DNA of 64,000 nucleotides, taken from assembly GCA_025330725.1 (NCBI GenBank), contig JAIWND010000056.1, forward strand, positions 43,693 through 107,692, given 5' to 3'. The position numbers and the translations under genes are program-made. Source of the stretch: Chlamydoabsidia padenii (lineage: Eukaryota; Mucoromycota; Mucoromycetes; Mucorales; Cunninghamellaceae). Within the stretch, counting starts at the first letter, position 1. The number at the start of each line of letters is the position of its first letter. The notes beneath the pieces are model-generated. The model saw nothing but the letters and a program-made list of their open reading frames with translations. It was not told the DNA's origin and searched no databases. This document shows, in pieces, positions 1 through 13,556 of the stretch.

Positions 1-2396
1 ATTTCGCAGGTTGTCGAAACGCCGGTTCAGAGCACGCCGTCATCAAGATGGCTTTGACCGAATCAATCACCATCAAGTTTTGTGAACTGATTGCCATTTG
101 ATTCATTCGAGGCAAGAGAGCATCATACACCAAAGCAAACACTTCTGGGATTGCATGGGATGCATCCGCCAAAAACCCATAGATAAACAATCGATCGGGT
201 TCACTATCCACCGCATTCAACATGGTCACCAAAAACGACACCAACAGTAAAGCAGTGGTATTATCGGGAATGTCTAGGGCATCAAATAATCGCATGGGTG
301 GTGAAGCGTCCAGGCCGGCCAGACGTAACAAGTCGCGCAATGCATTGGTTTTCGCTGCCAAAGGAAGTAGACCCACCAGGTACCCAAGCGCCGCCGAATC
401 CACCGTGGTGGCCATTTCCAATTTCTTGCCATCAATTTCGAGAAAAGTTGTGAGGCATTCGTAAACGGCTTCTTTATGATGTTCGATCCCCTTGAACAGC
501 ATGGCGGCAATCGCAAATGAAAAATGGGTATCAAACGAGATACCGTTCAGTCGATCGAGTTCACGAGAGACATCCACCATGGGGGAGCGGGCCTCGAGAA
601 GGGCGGTGGCCATATCTTGGTGGACAAACAATTGGTGGCTGTCCAAGGCCCGCAACACGGCTTGGAGGAATCGTACGGCACCTGTAAATGTCGCGGGGTG
701 GTTCATTTGCACAAGACCGATGGCGAGCCAAAATAAGGAATGGAGGTACCGTGAGCCGACAGTGAGATGGTCAATGATATTGCTGAGGCACATCATGATG
801 CTGACAATTAAACTGGCATCCGTGTCGTTGAAGATGGCTAGGGCACCACGTAGAGCAACAAGGATTTGATAAATGAGATCATCGTCGACTTCGTCAGTGG
901 CAAGGCATCCGAGGGCGACAAAGGCACGGGGTTGAATGGCAGGGTTGAATTGGAATGCTGTACTCGTGATAAGTCCCATCCATCGTGCCCGCCACATATT
1001 TGCAATATCTAATCCCACCCCCCAAAAAAAGCATGAGTCAATGGATGGTTTTTCTTTTCTTTTCGGTGAATGTATACATACCTGTAGAGGGAGCACCAAA
1101 ATGCAAAGCATCCAATAAAAGTCTAATCATGTGTTCAAGTGAGCCCAAATCCATCATACTATCGACTTGATCCGCCATCGTATCCGGTGTGATGGTGAGT
1201 GAGCTGGCATGATGTTTAGATAGTCCAAAATAAATCCTGTGTTTCACATCACATACATCATTAAAAACAAAATGTAGTTTTTGCACTTGATCATCGGGAA
1301 GCGGGACAGTCGTGCACAAGGTATGTACGATATTCACCACCAATTCGTGGACAGACGCACGCACCATGATCGATCCATTGCCTACGAGAAGAGTCACAAC
1401 ATGGAATAGTTCAGGGAGATAAGGTTTGACTGGGCTGGCATTGTTGAAGGATAACATGAGAATGAATCGGAGTAAGATGACAATTTCGGTCCACGCTGGA
1501 TGGTCGCGCAAGTGCCTGCACGGGCGCAAGGAAGTACATTGAAGTACCTACAATCGAAAAAATAAAATTAAAGAATAAGTGAGTATTTTGTTTTTTTCAT
1601 ATTAGGAAAGCCCAAATTACCTTGCGGAGACGACTGATGACTTTGCCTCGGACAGTAATACTTGATAAGGTGACAAACGTATCGGCCACAGCTTCGGCTT
1701 GAGGAGATCCTACTCCATGTTCCACGGCAAATTGAATAAATGAGTCGAGAATAAGATGAATCATGTCATCCACCTTGGCCAATACCCGCCACACCTTGGC
1801 TTGGACATGTTTATATAACTATAACCCCCCATACATACATTTAGTTTTCCATTCTATCTTTCTACCCTTTTTTTCGTTTTACCTCTGGATGACTGACGGT
1901 TAATTCAATCATGAGTCGAATGATATCCTTGGTCTTGGTCAAGTTTTTGTTATGTTGATCTTCAGGTGTATGTCGTATAAAGAGAGCCAAGTTACGTAAC
2001 CAAGGCGATGCATAATCCAAACACAATTGACGCATGGATACCGATTTGTGGAACCCGATCAGACATTCGTGGAGGAAATCCAATGTGAGTTGAGGTTCGG
2101 ATGACGCCAGACGTTCACTGATACTGACCAAAAAATCCGTGCTGTTGGAAGGGATACAGAGATCTTGAGCATTGAGGATTTTTTGATTCGCCATATCGAA
2201 TCGGAATGTCAGAGTGAGTGAATAGAGGAGGTTGTAGGCGGCGAGACGGATATCCGGGTCTTCGTTGCCAATGTTGAGTAATGCCATGCTGAGTAGTCGT
2301 CCAGGTACATCACTAGGTCGGAGAGGTCGTTCATGGAATCCACCAGGGGTATTACGTTCATAGTTTTGTTTGTTGTATAAAAGAAGCTAGTTGAAG

Positions 2397-2430
<34 letters not shown>

Positions 2431-5400
2431 TGAACACTTTATGCTTTTTTTTCATGTGGAAGACTTACGGCTAACAAAGGGTCACGCTTGGGGCTAGATA
2501 ACACCATCGCCGCTTTGCCTTGTTCGTACTTGAATGAGAGTTCACCGTTTTGTTTCCCATAAGGCAGAGCTTTGATATCTTCTAATGCAGAGATATGATA
2601 GACATCTTTCAAAACAGATGACATACCAGGGACGATATCAATAGGTTGGACCTAGTAAAAGAAAGGTGAGTTGAATCCATTTGATTTCATGCAATTTAAA
2701 CCCCAGACAAACACTTACGGTGATGATTTGAATGTGTTCGGAAGTAACCTTGACAGTAACAGGTAACGTAGATTTGAGATGAGTCTGTCGAGTGACAGGA
2801 TAAAATACCGTTGGTGTTTCTTTTTCAAGTTCCACTAAAAAAAAAAAAGAGCATGTGTTAGCATGATGCTATCGCCCCCCCCCTTTTTTTAAAAAAAAAA
2901 AAAAAAAACTACTTACTTGTATATTTTGGTAATCGAAGTTCAGTAGGTGCGATGCGTTCATAGATATCCGATAAAGTCAAAGCAAAAGTAACCACTTTGG
3001 CCAATTTGTTCATGACAACCGTAGGAAATCGACGCAAGAAGGATCGCAATTGGGTATTTGGATTATATATACTGACCCGGGCCAAATTATCTTGTACACG
3101 ATTACCAACCAGTTGGAAGAATAAAGTAAGCCAATGGACAGGTATTTCACTACTTGTGTCCAAATAAGTCATATCAAATAGTAATTCGAATGGATTCTCC
3201 AAGTAAGGTTCCATTACCTAAAAAAACACCATCAATAAACATAACTACTTTCTATTGCCATCCTTTTTTTTTTTTTTTTTTTTTTACCTTTAGCATATGG
3301 CAAGTAACTAGTTCGAAATCCATGGATTCATTATCAATGTTTCTCGAGATGAGATAAAACACCGGAAGGCCAGCTTTGGAAGTCCCACCAAGGTAGAAAA
3401 AGTGACTAGAGCTGATACTCGACATATCACGATGTTCGTTGCGTTTCATAAAATCATTGTATTGTTGATTATGATGCGTTGCCACCCAGCCTCGAGAATG
3501 TGTCACACCCAAATCAGATACTTCAGAAGGTCGACCCAATTGAGCAAGCAAATTAGAGAGTCGATCCATGGTGCGTTTGAGATCCAGTAGTGATTGTGTA
3601 CTGCCCACCCGCCGATTCGTCAAATCACGAGACATGCGATCAATATTGTCAAATAGATACCTGTGTAGTCGCACATACCCGTTCTGATCCAATCGTACTG
3701 CCGCCGTCGTCGGTGCTGATGCTGATGTGGTGGTAGATGGTGGAAGAGTGGCAATGTCACGAAGGAAGCTGGTGACGCGGTAAATGTTGTTGGTTAAAAA
3801 GTCGTTGAGGACAATCATATGTGTTTCCTTGGATCCAAATAAAATGTTGCTTGCCAAATTCTGAATCACCCGGGTTGCTTGTAAAAGTAATTTGCGCACA
3901 TTGTTAGTTTTGGGAACGGCAGATTTGACAAATCCCGCATGTTCAGGTGAGACAATGGCGGGACCAAAGAGTCGTAGGATGACTACACCGCCCACTGCTG
4001 TGTATTTTGCTTCAGGGAATCGTGCACGGACTGCTTCCACAATCATATACAATTCTTCACGAAAGGCCCTATTCAAAAGAAAAGAATCAGTCTTCTTCTT
4101 CTTCATCACCATCCATTTCCTCCTTACCTGGGGGCATGATCAGCAGAAGTACAGATAGCAGATAAGAGTAATTCAGTAGCCCGAATGACATTCGTCTTGT
4201 TTCGATTCAAATCATCACCAGGACCAAACTTGCGTGCATCCAATTCGTAGGCGGTTTCTTCTTCTGACCACGTATTGATCGTATCCAATACAGGTTGTAA
4301 TGTGAGGCGTACATAATCCGAGCTTGAGGTTTTGGCAAAACTTGAAATGATTTTGATCCCCATGGTGGTTCCCCGCAATAAAGTAGCTTCTTGTTCCGTC
4401 GCCGCCACTTCACGATCAATCACTTTTTTTAACAGCACCAGTTCTTTGCCACGGGATTCAAAACAAGCCAATAAGACTTCAGCCAAACCTGTAGTATCCA
4501 TAGCAGGACAGACTTCACATAAAGACAAGGCAATTTCCATATCTGATTCAACAAGCATCTAAAAAAAAAACAAGGGGTGGTGTGAGTGCATTGTTTTTTG
4601 TTTTTTGTTGTTTCTTGGTGGGTGACATACATCAATCAATCGATCATATCGACTGATCGTCACATTTTCAGCCAACGTATCAAATTCCACCCCTTGATTT
4701 AAAATATTGGTCAACACCTGGATAAATGCGGTACGAATACTGATATCTTCATGATAACCCATTGCCAATGAGAATTTAAGTCCTGCGTCGATATTCGCAT
4801 TAAGCATATTGGACATGGCTGCCACCGTATAATTCTTCAAAGGTCCCAGATCCTATAAATACCCAAAATAAGAAATGTAAATAATCTTTTTTTCTTTTTT
4901 GGTTGTCCAAGTCTACTTGCCTTGTTCCGGGGCGAATTATCTTGTGTAGTCTATAAAAGAAGAAGAGTCAGTTCCCTCCATTACCCCTGATTTTAGCAAG
5001 ACTTACCTCTGCTTTCCCACAACGCGCCAACAGCTTTAAGAAAAAGTCAAAGTAGCCATAAAACAAGCGACTTTTCACCTGAAAAGCATCAGTGGTCCGG
5101 ACAGGTTCGAGAGGCTGGAGAGGCAGGCGATGTAATAATTGGACCATCGCTTTCAAACACGCCAAATCCAAATCTTGTTGTAACGCCTTATCGCTGTTGC
5201 TATTATCATCCTCATTCATCCTTGTCCATCCCTTGATCAGGTGCAATAGTTTGTTTCGCAGTCTTGTTTCATTACCAATAACGATTTGTTCCTTCTTCGA
5301 CAGACAAGTTTCCACCAAATGGCACACATTGATTTTCACCCGCAGATGTTGTTGTTGTGTAGCATCGGCATACAGAGTGAATTGATGGACAAACGCCCCG

Positions 5401-7787
5401 AATTCAATGTTCATCAAGCAATCATTGGGATCCACCAGTCGGTCCAAAATCAATTTCAGCACCAGAGCGACTTGTTCGACGAATAATGTGTTGGTCATGC
5501 CACTGACAGGCTGGTTGTCTTCCTTGAACAATCGGGTAGTCATTGAAGTCAAGTGACGGAATAACACGGCATAGAGAGTGGGAGACAGATCATTACCCAG
5601 AGCATCCTTGACACCTTCACGAATAAACACATGGTCAGAGACCAGCAAGTCGGTCATTTCCGCCATAAATCGATCGACCATGACGGTATTGGCAGAGTCA
5701 TCCACCAAGCAACACACACCGAGAGACGCCAAAAAGCCCGTATAGTTTTGCCATTCCGTGGGTTTCTCGTCATTGTTGTTATTGTCTGAAGGTGCATCTT
5801 GTCGAATCTGTTTTGTCAACAGTTTCCATCGTTTGTAGACTTCTTCCCATGCCGCCATGTTGCCTGGCGAGGGTTGGTTCATCATGCGAAGGTATTTGCG
5901 GATACGTTTTTGTTGAGCTTTGCGGCCTAAAAAGACAATATCTTCAGAGGCAAGATCGATATAGATGGGAAGGTTGCAAATGTAGGTGATGTCTGTCAGT
6001 GACGAGTCGTCTGTATCGTATTCGGCTTCGTCACAAAGGTAACCTAGGCACCGAATAGCTTGTGAGCAAATATCGGGGTTTGGTGCACAGAGTGAGACCA
6101 GAAGAGCGATTTCAAGTGAAATGGAAGCTTGAAGACGTTCACGGATTCCTTCCTGTGTAGAGCCCTATGAATAATGGCAACAAGACAGTATTAGTTTGAG
6201 GGTTCTCTTTGTGTGTGAGGATATTACCGTATGTTTTCGTAAAAATTCACCACGAGATTCAAGTAATTTGCATAACATTGTCAAAAGAGCCTTGATGTCT
6301 TCTTCATTACTTTTATCATCCAACATTTGTCTGGCCAGAGAATAAATCACTTGAGAAGAGATGGTCCAAAAGGTGGACATGAGAGTGGTAGCAGGACCCC
6401 AACGGGTGATATGATGAGTGGTATGCAGTTTAGATAGGCAATCAATAGCGTATTGTCGAATGGTATGATTATGGTGCTGAAACAGATTCGCCATACAGAC
6501 CATCAGTGGTCCATTTCCATCAGGTTGGGTATTATTCTATAATAATAGTAAAAACAAAATAGATAAGCTACCCTTCACACATAGATCTACTTTTTTTTTT
6601 TTTTTTCACTTGCCATTAATGCCATTGATGGATTCAGTTTATATAGTTGCAATATATCAAGCACCAGTTCTGTATGATCACTACTGACAGCTTGAATAAA
6701 GATTTGTCGAAGGATAGGACACAGAGTAGGTGCCATGTCTTCCAACGTCGGGTTCCATTCCAGATGATTGTCTTCTTCTTCAAGTATGGCCAAGCAGGAT
6801 TTTACCAAGGCGAGTTTGAATCGAGGTTGATCATTCACGCATGAAGGTACCAAAGTAGCCAAGGTGCCTGCAGTATCTAGTTTCAACCGCGTCAACAAGT
6901 AATCGGTGGTCAAATCAATCGAGGGATGATGTTCTGATGTCCAGATCTTTTCGCGTAAATCACCATCAATGTCGGCGGCAATATGGTGAAGGACGGAATC
7001 ATCGTTGGGTCGAATGTATGTCGCCGCTTTACAAAGATCCACATAACAAAGAGCAGCAATATCGGCAGTACGGGAGCTTTTCAGTGATTTACGTAAAGTA
7101 CCAAGGAAGCTTGTCTAGGTCACACCATCAAGATGGAAAGAAAAAAAAAGTATTAGTCTCTAGTGTGTATATATTTGATTTGATTGACTTACCCGTCTGT
7201 TATTGTTTTGTGAAGAAGGATGATCCAAAAAGGCTTGCAAGAGTAAATCAGGGGAGAGAGATAACAAGATGGTTTGTAAAGGCCACATGATTGCCTTCTT
7301 CTTTGCCGTGTCCGCCGAAGAGCTACACATATCAAACAAGATTTCCGAGCCACCCAATAATCGATTATCACTTGAGCAAACTTGTTCATATTCCTGCGGA
7401 TAAGTTTCGATCCAACGCCAAATCCCACGTCGTATCATTTTCGAATAAAGTAATTTGCCTTGTTGTTTCATATGTAGATAATAAGGGCTGAGTTCTAAAA
7501 ACAATAATCAATGAATACATATGCAACGTTAGGTTCCCCCTTTTTTATATATACTTTACCTGTCAAAACGGTATGTAACCTTTGTCTTGTTAAACAACTA
7601 TATTCCAACATTCGAATATCCGGTGGTGTTGATTCGATACCATCCCCTAGGGACCCCAAGACCTGGACCGCCGATTTGATCTTTGCATAATAAAAAGTCC
7701 AATTATTGCCACTGACATAGTATAAAATTTTGCCTGCCACTTTATAAATATCCCCCATCGTTGTTGTTGTTGTCGTGGCAGTAGTAA

Positions 7788-7820
<33 letters not shown>

Positions 7821-8199
7821 AGATTACATCTTCGTCAGCTTCTTCCAGTCTATGGACTTGATGAAGGAATCGATTCATAAGTGCCAATATAAAAGACACC
7901 AACGCATCGTCGAGTGGTGGAATCGCCGTGATACTTGTTGTTTCCGTGGTGCGATAACTTTTCCAGTGATGCTGCATACAGGCTGATAATAATCGAAGTA
8001 CGAATAACTGGGACGGTAAGACATCTTGTTCCACCGAGTGCTACATTATATTATAAAAAAAGGAGGGATAAGTAAAAGATGATTGCTTTCACTGTTATGT
8101 ATATATGGTCTACCTTGGCGACATTTTCCAAGACTGAGCCTAGTGCATTAGCTATAGTCGATAACTTGTAACTGGATAGTTCAATGATCGCTGCCACTA

Positions 8200-8232
<33 letters not shown>

Positions 8233-8497
8233 CCAAGCAAGTATCAGTATATGAATCGTATGTGTGTGTGTCTATAGATGTCTTTTTCATTTACCTGTCT
8301 GTTGTACAATAGGATCATGTTCTAGACTTTCTATCTTTCTTCCACTATTAATGGGAAGCTAATCAGACACATGTATTACAAAAAAGTCAGTTCATCATGG
8401 TATCATCATTTTTTTGTGGGGGGGGAGGCAGAGATGTACTTACACGCACAGCGACCCGATTGATGAGGCTCAATATAAGTTTGGTGTTTGAGCGCAT
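1..8497 (-). CDS. Neurofibromin / Ira1-Ira2-type Ras GTPase-activating protein (3' partial)
   Basis: This protein accelerates GTP hydrolysis by Ras at membranes and so dampens Ras-cAMP signalling. The gene is split into many short-intron exons and is still coding at base 1, so the C terminus lies outside the window. The GAP domain is encoded at about 3270-4560. It shows the arginine-finger segment LLRGTTMGIK (codon near 4373) and the LRLFGPAIVSPE motif, which matches the FLRFINPAIVSPE signature of the family. The exons at about 2440-3360 carry the Sec14/PH-like module that follows the GAP domain in neurofibromins. The chosen start (8497) opens with MRSNTKLILSLINRV and leads into LPINSGRKIESLEHDPIVQQT, typical of neurofibromin N termini. 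A stop lies three codons upstream, but a further 5' exon near 8600-8670 cannot be excluded. Exons 1-2290 encode the long helical C-terminal part. Family assignment is secure; the exact exon set is not. Confidence 0.9.
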
Positions 8498-9844
8498 GGA
8501 GGGTTTCTAACCATACAGTATAAAAGAGATTGATTAAAGAGAAAGAAAAAGTAGTAAAAAAAAAAAGTGAGGGATTGTTTTTATGTGGGCGGGCGGGCGG
8601 GCGGGGTTCGAATACCACTTTAATTGGATTTCTCCACACTTTGACTAGAAAAGCCAAAAACAGTAAATACAAAGAGTCAACTCAATCAAGTAAAAGTAAC
8701 AAGAAGAAAGATAAAGTGGATGGCATACTGTATATAGAAGTAAAAGGGGGGAAAAGGGAAAGGATTGAAAAGAGAGGTGCTGTCACAATCTTTTTAAGGT
8801 AACACGAACAAATGTTGGTACAAGTGAGGTACCGTTATATAGAATGAAGATTAACATAACTGGCTTCATCGTGAGAGGGAGAAAAAACAAATCGAGAAAA
8901 AAAAAAGTTAATGTACCCTCCTACATTGCATCCATGGGTCAAGATTGGTCGTGCAGCGGCGGCGGCGTTTAAATACTATTTCTCGCAATCGCGGTTTCAA
9001 TTGTACATGGTACAGTGGTAGCATGAACGAAAGAAGAGGCCATGCATGATCTGAGTAAACAAAACATCAGGGTATCATCCAAATTATGCACACAATGTAC
9101 TAGTTTATTGATTAATAGAATTAAAAAACGAGGGGAAGTAGCAAAGTCACCACGTTGAATCGTCATCATCGCTAAACCCAGTTACAGGGCTTGACCATTC
9201 CATGTTACCACTTTTTACATTAACTTGATTCATGATGGCTCGACCCATATTCCATTTTTCTACTTTATTTTTTCTCTTACAAAGGACATGTGAAAGTCAT
9301 CTCCAGCTTGGACTGACTGACACAAGGGTCTTGGTGCTTGTCTTTTGCGATAGATTATGTTGGAAATATGCCATACTGTCTTTTAAAAATACTGGTATTA
9401 AAAGACGTTGAGTTTGAGATTTGTTCCATCATTTTTTAAAAGAGATAATAGATATCCTCATCTTCGAACACTGATATATTAATAAAGAAATGCACCTCTA
9501 TTCATTGCTTCAGGTTGATATTTTTGATTTGTAAATCAAACTCCTAACGGGGCCATTTGGATACTTTTGATTGTGAAATGTGGTGTCATTGACCATCGCC
9601 CGTGCCCCGGAGTGTGAATGTCTCCTGAGCTAAAAATCTTTAATGAATGAACATCATAAGCAAATAAAGACATTGCTTTGTTTTGTTTTGTTTTTGTTTT
9701 TTTAAAAAAAAAGGAGATAGGTTTATTGGTAATAGAATGATAGTGTAAAAAGTATAATTAGACATACATAGCAAAATAATTTCTAATCTAAGTAAAGGTA
9801 GTAAAGCAATAAGGATAGCATATATAAAAATGAATGAAATCAAC
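8498..9844. other. Intergenic region between the RasGAP start and the 3' end of the RRM gene
   Basis: About 1.35 kb without a supportable gene. It holds the 5' flank of the minus-strand RasGAP gene, including a short GGGC tandem run (8588-8606). It also holds the 3' flank of the minus-strand RNA-binding protein gene, with T/A-rich stretches such as 9675-9712. A tRNA-like anticodon hairpin near 9520-9540 lacks a T-arm and is not called. Confidence 0.5.
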
Positions 9845-10971
9845 CTAGGCGTAAATGTCATCTTGTCGGCGCCAGTTCCGGTTTGTGTTGATTAGGTTAG
9901 TTGGTGGCCAGTTGGCTACAGCTTGATTAGGATATGAAGAGGTTGATACGCTATTGTTGGTTGGAGAACTATGATCATGATCGTCATCATCGTGTTGAGA
10001 GAATAAAGAAGAATGTCGCTGGGGAGGGTCCCAAGTTGGTGGACCGAATAGAGTTGATGTATAATGATGATTATCCTTAACTAGATCAGTATTGTAGTTG
10101 ATTGGCTGGGTCGTTTTTCTAGAGAGAATCCACAAAAAAAAAAGAATGGTTCACGCTATGTATGGTGGTTTTTTTTTTTTTTTGTTTTTTGTTTTGTTTT
10201 TTTGATTACCTAATATGAGAATAGTTTTCCTGTGGTTGTGCCCGAGGTAGGAATAAAGAATCATAGTTGGATAATGTCGGTGATGATATCGAAAATGGAG
10301 GAGACGGCTGGTATGATGGTTGTAATCGTGCCTCCTTGTCATACTGTGATCGACCCCAAGAAAGTCGAATACGAGATTGACCAATCTGATACCCATTCAT
10401 TTGTTCAATCGCCCATTCTGCTGCTTTTCTGGTCACGTATTGGACAAACCCACACCCTTTACCCGGCGGAATCTTGACATACGTAATATTGCCAAAAGGT
10501 TCAAAATACATTCGTAGTTCATCTTCACTGACTGGGGCAGACAGACCCCCAACAAACACGGTAGTGTTGGATGGATCAGTAGATTGCATCAGACCCGGAG
10601 CTTGCAGTGCCAGTTGATGGTACCGTGCCAAAGAGCCTTTTGGTGTGGCCAATGAGACTCGAAGAGGTCGAGAGCTACATAAGGTCCCATTCATGTGTAC
10701 CAGTGCGTGTTGATGTTCCAATGGATCGTGGAAGCGTACAAAGCCATAACCCCGTGATAATCCGGATACTGGGTCGGTCATGATTTTGGCAGAATGACAT
10801 GATCCATATTTTTGTCGGAACAAGGCCTACATAAACATAAGAGAGAGTCAATATTCAGTATTTTTGCCAGTGCTTTTGAATAGTTACATACCAGAAGATA
10901 GGTCTCGTCAATATCATTATCCAAATCACCAACAAAAAGACTGTATTCAGGTGCACGGTCTTCCCTATTCA

Positions 10972-11002
<31 letters not shown>

Positions 11003-11481
11003 TGTTTTAGTTATGGATCCACCCCGCTCCTTTGTAGTATATAGTTACTTTTTATCAAAGATTCCACCACCTGATGCCCAATTGAGCCGGAAATGTGTTG
11101 AAGAATCAGGCATGGTGGTACCATGAAGAGTGGTGAGTGCACGCTGAGCTGCCAATGTGGATCGAAATCCAATAAATGCATATCCCACGCTTTGCCTAAA
11201 GATTGTTTTTTTTTTTTATTTTATTTTTTATTTTTTATTTTTAAAAAAGGGTGAGTATACATTACAAACTAACATTTTGATTTTTACCCTGATCGTTTAT
11301 CCCGGATCAACTTGATAACCACTTGTTCTCCATGTGAAGACCATAGTTTTTGTAAATAGACTTCGTCCATCCAAGGTGCCAAGTCACCCATCCTAATAGT
11401 ATAGATAAAGGTCAGGGGAATAGACATGACTTGATTCAATTATTACCATAATGTGGTTTCGTCCTGTCGAGTCATCGTCAT
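9845..11481 (-). CDS. Three-RRM RNA-binding protein, Nam8/TIA-1/SECp43-like
   Basis: Likely a nuclear/cytoplasmic pre-mRNA or mRNA-binding protein, comparable to yeast Nam8/Ngr1 (U1 snRNP, meiotic splicing, mRNA turnover). The first exon begins MTMTRQDETT with an in-frame TGA four codons upstream. It splices at 11395-11440 to produce TTLWMGDLAPWMDE, the hallmark RNP2 start of RRM1 in this family. RRM2 begins SLFVGDLDNDIDE and contains the RNP1 GYGFVRF. RRM3 begins TTVFVGGLSAPVSEDE and contains GCGFVQY. A linker of charged and polar residues separates RRM2 and RRM3. The C-terminal exon is low complexity, rich in Asp, His, Ser and Asn, and ends with a TAG at 9845-9847. The family level is clear. 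Whether it is the U1 component or a paralogue cannot be decided from sequence alone. Confidence 0.88.
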
Positions 11482-12012
11482 ACGGTTTGTTCAGGTGGTG
11501 AAGGTGTAATGTGATACGGTGGCGGTGTCCGAGGGTTGTTTTAAAAAATAAAAAAATAAAAAAATAAAAAAATAAAAAAGAGAGAAAGAAAGACAAAGTG
11601 ATTTAAAACTATAATTCTATCCAACGGTTGTTAAAAAGTAGGATTGACACTAGTTTGCATATACTGGAAGGAAGGGGTGCGATCTTACTTGAATGATCTA
11701 GTATAAGCCAAAAAGTCCAAGAATGTAAAGAATGAATGCAGACACTGTATTCAAAGAGAATAGTAATGTATATAGTATAACTAGTATATAGTGTATATGA
11801 TAAAATGTAAAAAGACAAGAGATTTAGATCGAGAAAGAAGAAAGAGAAAGAAAAAAGGAGAAAGGGTTTATGTGCTTTTTTGTCTTTTTTTGCTTCAAAG
11901 TCAGCTGACTCATTATTCACTCCCCGACAGCACCTGCACGAAAAAAATCATGCATTCATCAGTGATGTTCACCTTAACAAGTTAAACGAAAGCATCCGTG
12001 CCCATTCCATCC

Positions 12013-12088
<76 letters not shown>

Positions 12089-12145
12089 AGAAGACTTTAT
12101 TGTTCAATGGAATCATTATTACACACATTTATATTCTATTTGATA
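11482..12145. other. Intergenic spacer with a very long poly-A tract
   Basis: Spacer between the RRM-protein start and the Nup93 stop, both on the minus strand. It includes an uninterrupted run of about 70 A at 12016-12086 and smaller A/T blocks at 11540-11577. No conserved reading frame is visible. The lysine-only reading across the run is a homopolymer artefact. Confidence 0.6.
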
Positions 12146-13521
12146 TCAATCTTCATCCACCTTCCTGTTAGACCTACCAAATAAATAAAGAGAGAGAGAG
12201 AGAGTCAGCATACACAGTTTATGATACTAATCATGATAAGCCTACCTGATGAGTGTTACAATAGCATCATTTGGGATTTTCATATTGAGCATACCACTAA
12301 AGGCAATGAGAGCATTCGATTCCTTTTCGAGGACTTTCAAACGCTATTCAAATAAAATACAAGGGAATGAGTGACACGGTGTTGCTGATGGGGGGGGGTT
12401 ACCTGTTGAATGGCTAATCTTGATGAATCATTTGAATCCACATAGGATTTACATAGTTTATAGAGTGCATCCATGGTCATTAGTAATACATCAGGAAGAC
12501 TATTACAGATGATTGTATCCAGTAGTTTCAGTTGTTCCACACTTTCACATACCCCTTTTCCAATCGGTATCACCCCAGTCAAGCCAATAGTCTACACAAG
12601 ATGAGTATTAGTAACTTATCCAACCAATCCATTCTCTTGTTTTATATACCTTTAATGCTTGATGATAACGTCCTTGGTCATAATGTTCTTTTCCTTTCAC
12701 AAACTGTATCAATACATCCACTGTTCGTCTTTTGGAATCATCCAGCAGTTGTGGTAAGTGTTGATGCTGTTGATAGCGTACCATGGTGGATTGTATAAAC
12801 TCGACCAGTTGAGATAGTGTCATTTTCTCCGTTCGTTCAATTGGATGTGGGCGCAAGGCTAAACCCAGGCGATGATTGAATATATTCAACACTCGATTGT
12901 AATCCTATAAAAAGTGTGAGTTCGACCCCAGCGCTACTCTTGATGTATGTGTGTATGTTCCTTACCCCTGATAATTCATAGACATAGACGGCTTGAGGGT
13001 ATTTGCCTCGGTCAGTGTATTTCTGTGCTATTGGTTCTAAGAGATGTTGAATATAATCTTGTTCATTGTCGATGCCCAGCAAGCTTTTAAAATATTCGAT
13101 ATACCCAGGCTATAGATAAAAGAGAGAGAGAGAGAGAGAGAGAGATGAGAGTTAGTTATGCCCACTGTCATCATTCAAAGCTTTACCACTTTGCCAGTCT
13201 CTGATGAGGATGAGCCCAAAAACATCTTGTAATCATCATTGTCCAACACCAATCCCCGCACATACGATCGAGCCATGTTGACCAAATTGTCATTAGAGTA
13301 ACCATTTCGAGTGGAATACATGGTCATAAAAAACAAGTAATGGATACTGTTTTTAGGATGTTGGATGATATAAGGTTGTTGTTGTTGTTTCTTTTTCAAA
13401 GATGACGAGCGGAGATGTCTAGTGTCCATGTCTTGGTGAGTACTGGTATTGTTGTGCAAGTATTGATATATCATTCGTGTCATGTTCAATGTGGCCGTGT
13501 TATTTTCCATAATTACTATAA

Positions 13522-13556
<35 letters not shown>

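Noticed and set aside
8580..8625. B-box-like GGGGTTCGAATACC
   Set aside because: It follows a GGGC tandem run without any tRNA cloverleaf.
9000..9060. D-arm-like ACAGTGGTAGCATG
   Set aside because: No matching acceptor or T-arm; treated as chance.
9500..9620. tRNA-like anticodon hairpin (TTTGATTTGTAAATCAAA)
   Set aside because: No D-arm, no T-arm with GGTTCGA and no acceptor stem on either strand.
11880..12143. Plus-strand frame with a long poly-Lys segment
   Set aside because: The lysines come from the poly-A tract; no coding character outside it.
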